This document shows positions 1 to 4,407 of a stretch of DNA of 5,506 nt, in pieces. The translations under genes were made by a program, and so were the position numbers. The notes under the pieces were generated by a model that saw nothing but the letters and a program-made list of their open reading frames with translations, was not told where the DNA came from and did not search any database. Every line of letters starts with the position of its first letter. Position 1 is the first letter of the stretch. Origin of the DNA: Deltaproteobacteria bacterium (GTDB lineage Bacteria; Myxococcota; Myxococcia; Myxococcales; 40CM-4-68-19); assembly GCA_005879095.1 (NCBI GenBank), contig VBLM01000218.1, positions 1-5,506 of the forward strand. Direction: 5' to 3'.

Positions 1-131
<131 letters not shown>

Positions 132-150
132 TGGTGCGCGTCCGTCGCCG

Positions 151-861
151 TCACGACGCAGCGATCCAGCCCTCCGCCACCCAGCTCTGGAGCGTGTCGA
201 AGGCCCGCTGCGGGTCGGCGAACGCGCCGCAGATGTCGCCCAGTGGCGCGCTCGCGAGCGCCAGTCGAACGGCGCGGGATTCGTCGGGCTCCACGGCCAC
301 ATGGAAAACCTCGAATCCGTTGCGCCAGACCACCAGCCGCACCGGGTCCGGCGCGGCGTTCGTCGAGGTCCCTTCCCAGAGCGGCCCGATGTCGTGGTCC
401 AACTCGAGCAGGCGCAGCGCAGCGATCAGCTTCGCGGTGTGCTTCATGAACGCGACCGGATCCTGCGCGAGGCTGCCAAAGTGAGCTCCCGAGAGCGGCT
501 CGGAGAAGGCCGCCTCGAAGACCTCGCCCCGCGCCCACTCGAGCCGCGCCAGGTCGCGCACGTCCAGCCGCTCCACGAACGCTGCGAAATGGCGCCCCAG
601 CTGCCCCAGATCGGCATGCTCCGAGGGATGGGTGCGCACGTAGGCAGCGGCCGTCGCGAAGAACCGCTCGTCCCCGAGCACAGCCACGACCCTGGGGAAG
701 GTCTCGCGAAGTGCATCCACCTGGCGGTGGAGGACCATGCTGATGTAGATGGCCACCCGCTCGCCCGCAGGCAGGTCCGGCGACCCGATGAACGCGTCGA
801 GCGGAGGCTCGTGGCCCTGCAGCAGTTCCCAGAAGAGCCGCTGAGTTTCCGCGAGGTTCAT
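151..861 (-). CDS. bufC: BufC/HvfC-type partner of the MNIO enzyme (DUF2063)
   Basis: A protein of 236 residues. The start chosen is the ATG at 859-861, which overlaps the bufB stop as ATGA. The frame stays open further upstream, but that Arg/Pro-rich stretch has no family features and would lie inside bufB. Residues 1-95 fit the DUF2063 N-terminal domain: a QRLFWELLQG helix, then RVAIYISMVLHRQVDALRETF (about 35-55), FPRVVAVLGDERFF (55-68), a YVRTHPSEHADLGQLG segment and the HFAAFVE helix. The rest is a less conserved alpha/beta domain with no catalytic motif visible. Proteins of this family are often labelled putative DNA-binding. In bufferin and Hvf systems they instead act with the MNIO enzyme, presenting the peptide precursor for modification. 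The 4-bp overlap with bufB suggests translational coupling. Family and role are inferred from sequence pattern and gene order. Confidence 0.87.
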   Translation of the reverse strand: MNLAETQRLFWELLQGHEPPLDAFIGSPDLPAGERVAIYISMVLHRQVDALRETFPRVVAVLGDERFFATAAAYVRTHPSEHADLGQLGRHFAAFVERLDVRDLARLEWARGEVFEAAFSEPLSGAHFGSLAQDPVAFMKHTAKLIAALRLLELDHDIGPLWEGTSTNAAPDPVRLVVWRNGFEVFHVAVEPDESRAVRLALASAPLGDICGAFADPQRAFDTLQSWVAEGWIAAS

Positions 862-1685
862 CCCAGCACCTCGGCCTCGATCGCGCGGGCGCGGACGCTC
901 TCTTCGACGAGGCGCTCGAGCTCGGGGACGTGGTCGTCCCACTCGATGAGTGCGGGCACCCGGCCAAAGCGGCGCAGCGCCGAGCGGTAGAGCTCCCAGA
1001 CAGCATCAGGGACCGGCGCGTCGTGCGTGTCGAGAAGGTATGTGCCGTGGTCGCTGTGACCGGCGAGGTGGAACTGGCCCACGCGGTCATCCGGGATGCC
1101 CGCGAGATATGCGTCGGGATCGAATCCGTGGTTCCTTGCGCTCACGAAGATGTTGTTGACGTCGAGCAGGATGCCGCAGTCCGCCTCCTCGGCCACGCTG
1201 GCGAGGAACTCCCACTCGGTCAGCGTGGAGTCGGCGTACGCGACGTAGCTGGAGACGTTCTCGAGCAGGATCTGCCGGCCGAGCACGTCCTGCACCTGCC
1301 GCACGCGCGAGACCACGTGCGCGAGTGCCTCTTCGGTGTACGGCAGTGGCAGGAGGTCGTGCGAGTAACGCCCGGCGTGACGACCCCAGCAGAGGTGGTC
1401 CGACACGTAGGCGGGCTGGACCCGATCCGTCAGCTCGCGGAGACCGCGCAGCAGCCGCCGATCCAGCGGATCCACCGAGCCAATTGCGAGCGAAACCCCG
1501 TGCAGCACGACAGGCACGTCGCGGCGGACCTTTTCCAGCACCGCCACGGGGCGACCGCCCGGGGCGAGGAAGTTTTCGCTGACCGCTTCGACCCAGCCGA
1601 CGGGCGGCGCTTCCGCAAGGAAGCGACCGTAGTGCTTCGAGCGGAGCCCGATCCCGTGTCCCAGATCTTTGCGTGCGAACGCCAT
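858..1685 (-). CDS. bufB: MNIO (DUF692) multinuclear iron oxidative enzyme, bufferin maturase
   Basis: A protein of 275 residues, the usual length for DUF692. It has the complete TIM-barrel motif series: GIGLRSKHY (11-19), VSENFL (35-40), LHGVSLAIGS (61-70), YVSDHLCW (93-100), LLPLPYTEEAL (111-121), ILLENVSSY (139-147), LLDVNNIFVSA (173-183), QFHLAGHSDH (204-213), LDTHDAPV (218-225) and LIEWDDHVPE (246-255). Likely metal ligands, by analogy with MbnB-type enzymes, are among His62, His97, Glu142, Asn143, Asp175, His207, His221 and Glu248. Family members use two or three irons and oxygen to convert Cys in a precursor peptide into a copper-binding heterocycle. The gene lies 18 bp downstream of bufA2 and overlaps bufC by 4 bp. 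No key residue appears to be missing. The ATG at 1683-1685 has only a G-rich, poorly spaced sequence before it, so the start is probable rather than certain. Confidence 0.94.
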   Translation of the reverse strand: MAFARKDLGHGIGLRSKHYGRFLAEAPPVGWVEAVSENFLAPGGRPVAVLEKVRRDVPVVLHGVSLAIGSVDPLDRRLLRGLRELTDRVQPAYVSDHLCWGRHAGRYSHDLLPLPYTEEALAHVVSRVRQVQDVLGRQILLENVSSYVAYADSTLTEWEFLASVAEEADCGILLDVNNIFVSARNHGFDPDAYLAGIPDDRVGQFHLAGHSDHGTYLLDTHDAPVPDAVWELYRSALRRFGRVPALIEWDDHVPELERLVEESVRARAIEAEVLG

Positions 1686-1703
1686 CCTCGCCCCGCGTCC
1701 GGA

Positions 1704-1967
1704 CTAATTCGCGGCGACCGCGACCTTGCCGCCCTTGGCGTTGCAATCCTTCGCGGTGGTCTCGGTGACGCCCTGGCCCTTGCACCCGTTCTGTCCCTTG
1801 CAGGCGTTGGTGGCGCTCTTGCACGAGCCGTGACCCTTGCACTCGTTGACGCCCTCACACTTCACCGTGCTGCTCGTCTTCTTGTCCGTCTTGCCCTTCG
1901 CGAATGCCGCACCCGAGACGAACATCGAGGCGACGGCGGCAGCGAGGACGGCGTTCTTCATCGACAT
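1704..1967 (-). CDS. bufA2: BufA2-type bufferin precursor, periplasmic Cys-rich peptide
   Basis: A precursor of 87 residues. Residues 1-23 form a Sec signal peptide: MSMK, a hydrophobic Ala/Val core, and an AFA cleavage motif before Lys24. The mature part of about 64 residues is Lys/Gly-rich with six Cys at 37, 43, 49, 56, 62 and 75. The first five sit in tandem short units (CEGVNEC, CKGHGSC, ACKGQNGCKGQG) spaced 6, 6, 7 and 6 residues apart. The last is in a KDCNAKGGKV tail, like the C-terminal element I recall for this family. Known bufferins are modified on Cys by the MNIO enzyme, exported, and bind copper in the periplasm. bufB and bufC follow directly. The start at Met1 is preferred over Met3 because GGAGG lies 5 nt before it. 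Which Cys are modified cannot be read from the sequence. Confidence 0.88.
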   Translation of the reverse strand: MSMKNAVLAAAVASMFVSGAAFAKGKTDKKTSSTVKCEGVNECKGHGSCKSATNACKGQNGCKGQGVTETTAKDCNAKGGKVAVAAN

Positions 1968-1972
1968 GGGTT

Positions 1973-1977
1973 CCTCC
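1973..1977 (-). promoter_or_regulatory. Ribosome binding site of bufA2
   Basis: On the minus strand GGAGG lies 5 nt before the ATG at 1965-1967. It is the strongest Shine-Dalgarno match in the operon and fits high expression of a peptide needed in excess over its modifying enzymes. It also favours Met1 over Met3 as the start. Confidence 0.75.
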
Positions 1978-2004
1978 AGAAAGGGATTGTGGACTGCCTC
2001 CTGG

Positions 2005-2031
2005 AGTACGTTGAGTCGCCCGAACGTTACA
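2005..2031 (-). promoter_or_regulatory. Possible ECF-sigma-type promoter of the buf operon
   Basis: Reading the minus strand, TGTAACG (2031-2025) is followed after 14 bases by CGTACT (2010-2005). The AAC-containing upstream box and CGT-containing downstream box resemble ECF sigma promoters in general form. Transcription would begin near 1998, leaving a leader of roughly 30 nt that holds the GGAGG. Several DUF692/bufferin operons are known to be under ECF sigma factors, which supports the guess. No sigma or anti-sigma gene is in the window, and the spacing is a little short, so confidence is low. Confidence 0.33.
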
Positions 2032-2070
2032 GGCGCAGAAGCGCGGAAAAGCGCGATGCCGATCTGTAAC
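2026..2070. repeat. Inverted repeat GTTACAG...CTGTAAC between bufA2 and the small ORF
   Basis: A 7-bp arm GTTACAG at 2026-2032 is matched by CTGTAAC at 2064-2070, with 31 bp between. The left arm, read on the minus strand, is the proposed -35 box of bufA2. The right arm faces the small plus-strand ORF and ends 10 bases before its ATG. The right arm is itself nearly palindromic (CTGTAACAG). It could be a pair of sites for one regulator or chance. Confidence 0.4.
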
Positions 2071-2080
2071 AGGACGCCGC

Positions 2081-2248
2081 ATGCACGGTCCTCCTGGTAT
2101 GGTCTGCGGCGTCATCACCGGGAAGCACGTCATCCTCCACGCTCCCGCAATCGTTAGCGGGTTCGGACTGCGGAGCTGGCTGCGCTGCTGCGCCGCGGTC
2201 GTGCGCCGTCAGCGCACCACGTTCCTGGCGTGCGTGATGGGGCCGTGA
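2081..2248 (+). CDS. Small Cys-containing protein of unknown function (55 aa)
   Basis: A 55-codon ORF from the ATG at 2081 to TGA at 2246-2248; an internal ATG at 2099 would give 49 residues. The 2081 start has AGGA (2071-2074) 6 nt before it. From codon 7 to the end, 44 of 49 codons end in G or C while only about half of second positions do, which is the pattern of real coding DNA in this genome. The peptide has a His-bearing hydrophobic N-terminal half (GKHVILHAPAIV, 14-25), then FGLRSWLRCCAAVV (28-41), a basic RRQR turn and TTFLACVM. It has four Cys (9, 36, 37, 51) and three His (2, 16, 20). There is no clear signal peptide or long membrane span. I do not recognise the family. It reads away from bufA2 across a 113-bp gap, so a link to metal or stress response is possible but unproven. 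Confidence 0.5.
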   Translation: MHGPPGMVCGVITGKHVILHAPAIVSGFGLRSWLRCCAAVVRRQRTTFLACVMGP

Positions 2249-2279
2249 CCTCTTCCAGCTCCGGCCACTCGGTTGACGC

Positions 2280-2428
2280 TTAAGAGTCCCCCCGGTTCTG
2301 AGCGCGCCGGCGGCGGGCGAAGGCGGCCACCGCGAGCGGAGACAGCCAGACCGCGTTGACGACACGCAGGTGCTCGAGACGGCCCTCGGCGCAGGCCTTG
2401 CGAAGGCTTGCAAGCCTTCGTCCGGTGC

Positions 2429-2429
<1 letters not shown>
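2280..2429 (-). pseudogene. Possible 5'-truncated coding remnant
   Basis: On the minus strand this frame is open from an in-frame stop inside the tRNA remnant (2430-2432) to TAA at 2280-2282, with no ATG. It encodes about 49 residues that look protein-like: LASLRKACAEGRLEHLRVVN, then a hydrophobic AVWLSPLAVAAF, then a basic ARRRRAQNRGDS tail. Third positions are mostly G/C. This could be the C-terminal end of a membrane-anchored protein whose front was removed at the tRNA junction. It could also be random high-GC open frame. No family is recognised. Confidence 0.3.
2401..2420. repeat. Perfect 20-bp palindrome next to the tRNA remnant
   Basis: Two uninterrupted 10-bp half-sites, CGAAGGCTTG and CAAGCCTTCG, meet with no spacer and end 8 bp before the tRNA fragment begins. 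The flank on the left repeats parts of it (GCCTTGCGAAGGC). Without a loop or T-tract it is a poor terminator. It is better read as a binding site for a dimeric protein, for example an arm site beside an att core. Confidence 0.8.
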
Positions 2430-2474
<45 letters not shown>

Positions 2475-2482
2475 ATTCGCTT

Positions 2483-2518
2483 GGCCCCATCGGTAGTTAG
2501 CGATGGGGCCATCGTTTT
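2483..2518 (+). terminator. Intrinsic terminator behind the tRNA remnant
   Basis: A perfect 10-bp stem (GGCCCCATCG at 2483-2492, CGATGGGGCC at 2501-2510) with an 8-base loop is followed by ATCGTTTT. It lies 9 bp after the CCA end, as expected for the terminator of the original tRNA unit. It would also insulate the doxX operon from readthrough on the left, so that operon needs its own promoter in 2519-2590. Confidence 0.85.
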
Positions 2519-2530
2519 GGTCGATCGAGG

Positions 2531-2564
2531 TATCAACCCGAAGGTCGCCGCTGTCGGGTATAAG
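2531..2564. repeat. Second 14-bp copy of the tRNA anticodon-arm sequence, within a hairpin
   Basis: Bases 2535-2548 (AACCCGAAGGTCGC) repeat exactly bases 2434-2447 inside the tRNA remnant, 101 bp away in the same direction. The copy sits in a potential hairpin: ACCCGA (2536-2541) pairs with TCGGGT (2554-2559), and TAT/ATA extend it past a 2-base bulge. The right side, with TCGGG and TATAA, is loosely like the 5' anticodon strand of the same tRNA. TATAAG at 2559-2564 could be a -10 box for the doxX operon, but I see no good -35. It may be a second att-like trace or an operator. Confidence 0.5.
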
Positions 2565-2590
2565 GACGCGGCTGTCCGAACCAGGGGAAG

Positions 2591-2596
2591 AGGAGG
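2591..2596 (+). promoter_or_regulatory. Ribosome binding site deciding the TTG start of the DoxX gene
   Basis: AGGAGG stands 6 nt before the TTG at 2603-2605. The first in-frame ATG (2624) has no comparable site, so the TTG is the better start. Confidence 0.75.
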
Positions 2597-2602
2597 GATC
2601 CT

Positions 2603-3088
2603 TTGGAAGACCACGCAACGGAGATGATCGGGGCGTCCCGCGAGCAGCGCGCGCTGGCGGTGTTGCGTGTGGCGCTCGGCGCGATGTTCATCTGGGTCTT
2701 CTTCGAGAACCTGGGCAAAGGCGCGTACTCGCCGTCGGGGTACAAGGGAGTCATCGACTACTACCTGAAGAACGGACACTCACCGGCCGCCTGGAAGGCG
2801 ATCATGTCTGTGATGGCAGCCAACGCGCGCATCGTCGCGCCGCTGCAGGCCATGACCGAGCTCGGATTCGGCGTGCTCCTGGTGGCGGGCGCCGCGACGC
2901 GCCTCGTCGCCGCCGCCGCCGGAGCGTTCCTCTTCAGCCTGTGGCTGTCGGAGCTCGGCACGGCCTGGTTCTGGGAGCTGGCCATGCCCGTGATCGTCGC
3001 ATTCAGCCTCGCCGGGGCGCGGGCCGGACGAACCTGGGGCGCGGACTCCGTGCTCGCGCGCCGCTATCCAGGTTGGCGCCTCGGATAG
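2603..3088 (+). CDS. DoxX-like small integral membrane protein
   Basis: A protein of 161 residues starting at TTG, a typical length for DoxX/DoxD-like proteins. Four hydrophobic segments are visible: about 18-35 (after the REQRALAVLR motif), 78-96, 98-118 and 121-140. A polar loop (about 36-77) with KGAYSPSGYKGVIDYYL lies between the first and second, and the tail is basic. The family was named after the small subunit of an archaeal thiosulfate:quinone oxidoreductase, but most bacterial members have no known reaction. The gene is first in a plus-strand operon, with the GT2 gene beginning 3 bp after its stop. That placement suggests a role near membrane sugar transfer. DoxX proteins are also the usual fourth member (BufD/HvfD) of bufferin operons; here the gene is divergent from bufABC and lies across the tRNA scar, so it is not called bufD. 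Confidence 0.8.
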   Translation: MEDHATEMIGASREQRALAVLRVALGAMFIWVFFENLGKGAYSPSGYKGVIDYYLKNGHSPAAWKAIMSVMAANARIVAPLQAMTELGFGVLLVAGAATRLVAAAAGAFLFSLWLSELGTAWFWELAMPVIVAFSLAGARAGRTWGADSVLARRYPGWRLG

Positions 3089-3091
3089 GCG

Positions 3092-3733
3092 ATGCGCGTC
3101 AGCGTCGTCATCCCCACGTACGACGAGGCGAGCTCGATCGCGCGCGTCCTCGACGAGATTCCTGCGACCCTCGTCGCCGAAGTGCTGGTCGTCGACGCGG
3201 GCTCGACCGACGGGACGCGCGCCTGCCTGGCCGGCCTCGCCGCCGCGAACGACCCCGACACGGTCGTGTTCCTCGACGGGGACTACAGCGACCGGCCTCG
3301 CGAGCTGGGGCGTCTGATCGAGCCGATCCGCGAGGGCCGCGCGGACGTCGTCCTCGGATCGCGGCTCGCAGGCGGCCTCGCGCCCGGCGCCATGCCGTGG
3401 CACGCCGTGTTCGGCAACCGCCTCGCGGCGACGTTGATCCGGTGGCTCTACGGAGTCTCTCTGACCGATCTCGGACCGTTCCGGGCCGTGCGCCGCGACG
3501 TGCTGCGGGCGGTCGATCTGCGCGAGATGACCTATGGGTGGGCCGTCGAGCTCGTGACGCGCGGTGCGATGCACGGATATCGTGTGATGGAGGTACCCGT
3601 CAGCTACCACCCGCGCCTCGGCATCTCGAAGATCAGCGGAACGCTGAGAGGCTCGATCGGCGCCGCCTGGTGCATCCTCACGGGCATCGTGAAGAACCGG
3701 CTGCGCCCCGCGGAACCAGGACCGGCCGCATGA
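3092..3733 (+). CDS. GT2 family glycosyltransferase with an apparent internal deletion
   Basis: A protein of 213 residues with a GT-A fold. Motifs in order: VSVVIPTYDE (3-12), VLVVDAGSTDGT (31-42), FLDGDYSD with the DxD metal site at Asp62/Asp64, LGSRLAGG (88-95), GNRLAATLIRWLYG (108-121), TDLGPFRAVRRDVL (125-138), TYGWAVEL (147-154) and a HPRLGISKISGT segment (173-184). It resembles enzymes that move a sugar from a nucleotide to polyprenyl phosphate (dolichyl-phosphate-mannose synthase-like). There is no C-terminal membrane domain. The stretch between DGT (42) and ACLAGL (44) is nearly absent: relatives usually have about 20 more residues there, including a strand and a GYG turn. The frame is intact. 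The start is the ATG 3 bp after the DoxX stop, with only a weak binding site. The stop overlaps the next gene as ATGA. Confidence 0.88.
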   Translation: MRVSVVIPTYDEASSIARVLDEIPATLVAEVLVVDAGSTDGTRACLAGLAAANDPDTVVFLDGDYSDRPRELGRLIEPIREGRADVVLGSRLAGGLAPGAMPWHAVFGNRLAATLIRWLYGVSLTDLGPFRAVRRDVLRAVDLREMTYGWAVELVTRGAMHGYRVMEVPVSYHPRLGISKISGTLRGSIGAAWCILTGIVKNRLRPAEPGPAA

Positions 3734-4407
3734 CACGCGGCGCCGTCGTGGTCATGGCGAAGGCTCCCCGCGAAGGCTTCGTCAAGACGAGGCTGACCGG
3801 CGCGTACCCGCCGCACGACATTGCCCGGCTCTCCGACTGCATGCTGGGCGATACGCTGGCGCTCGTCCAGGGCCTCTCTCGCGTCCACGCAGCCGTCATG
3901 TGCCCCCCGCAGGACGTGGCCGACATCGAGGCCCGATTGCCGGCGGGCGTCCAGGTCATCGGCCAACCCGGCGACGGACTCGCCGCCGCGCTCGGTTCGG
4001 CCTTCGAGCATTTCGTCCCGGACTTCCGCCGCGTGGTCGCGGTCGACAGCGACAGTCCGCATCTGCCGCTCGAGATCCTCCAGGCGGCCTTCGAGCTTCT
4101 CGAGACCAACGACCTGGTGGTGGGACCGACCGAGGACGGCGGCTACTATCTCGTCGGCGCGTCGGCGACGCATCCGCGCCTCTTCGACCCGGCGCCGCTC
4201 GGCACTCGCAACGCGCGCGATGCGCTGCTCGAAAGCGCGCGGGCGCGCGGACTGTCGGTCGCTTTCACCGCGCCCTGGTACGATGTCGACGTGCCCGCGG
4301 ACCTGCGCCGGCTGGCGGCCGAATTGAGCATCGACCCTTCGCGAGCGCCTCGCACCGCTGCGTTGCTCGCGTCGTGGGACGCCCACGACGAGGAGCTTGC
4401 CGGGTGA
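3730..4407 (+). CDS. TIGR04282/DUF2064 family glycosyltransferase-like protein
   Basis: A protein of 225 residues with a nucleotidyltransferase/GT-A-like fold related to CofC. Motifs: MAKAPREGFVKTRL (9-22, the N-terminal nucleotide-binding loop), QPGDGLAAAL (79-88), VAVDSDSPHLP (103-113, acidic metal site), VGPTEDGGYYLVG (131-143) and WYDVDVPADL (183-192). The start is the ATG overlapping the GT2 stop, with AGGA 8 nt upstream; the frame is open far to the left, but that part has no protein character. Database models name the family after rSAM/selenodomain or arsenosugar clusters. No arsenic gene is visible here, so that label should not be taken as function. Pairing with a GT2 gene is common for this family and suggests shared work on an activated sugar. 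The substrate is unknown. Confidence 0.9.
   Translation: MTRGAVVVMAKAPREGFVKTRLTGAYPPHDIARLSDCMLGDTLALVQGLSRVHAAVMCPPQDVADIEARLPAGVQVIGQPGDGLAAALGSAFEHFVPDFRRVVAVDSDSPHLPLEILQAAFELLETNDLVVGPTEDGGYYLVGASATHPRLFDPAPLGTRNARDALLESARARGLSVAFTAPWYDVDVPADLRRLAAELSIDPSRAPRTAALLASWDAHDEELAG

Noticed and set aside
862..942. N-terminal extension of bufC (27 extra residues)
   Set aside because: The extension is almost only Arg, Pro and Gly and lies within bufB coding sequence. The ATG at 861 overlaps the bufB stop in the usual coupled arrangement.
301..990. Plus-strand open frame of 229 codons
   Set aside because: It is antisense to bufC and bufB and has no recognisable features; the bufC frame shows the DUF2063 pattern.
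930..2069. Plus-strand open frame of 379 codons
   Set aside because: It lies antisense to bufB and bufA2, which have clear family motifs. It is a high-GC shadow.
2503..3729. Long open frame extending the TIGR04282 gene upstream by 409 codons
   Set aside because: The translation is Arg-rich and repetitive with no protein motifs, and it overlaps the DoxX and GT2 genes in another frame. The family N-terminus begins at 3730.
3730..4407. Arsenosugar biosynthesis assignment for the TIGR04282 protein
   Set aside because: The label comes from a database family name. No arsenic-related gene is present, and the neighbouring GT2 does not look like the TIGR04283 partner.
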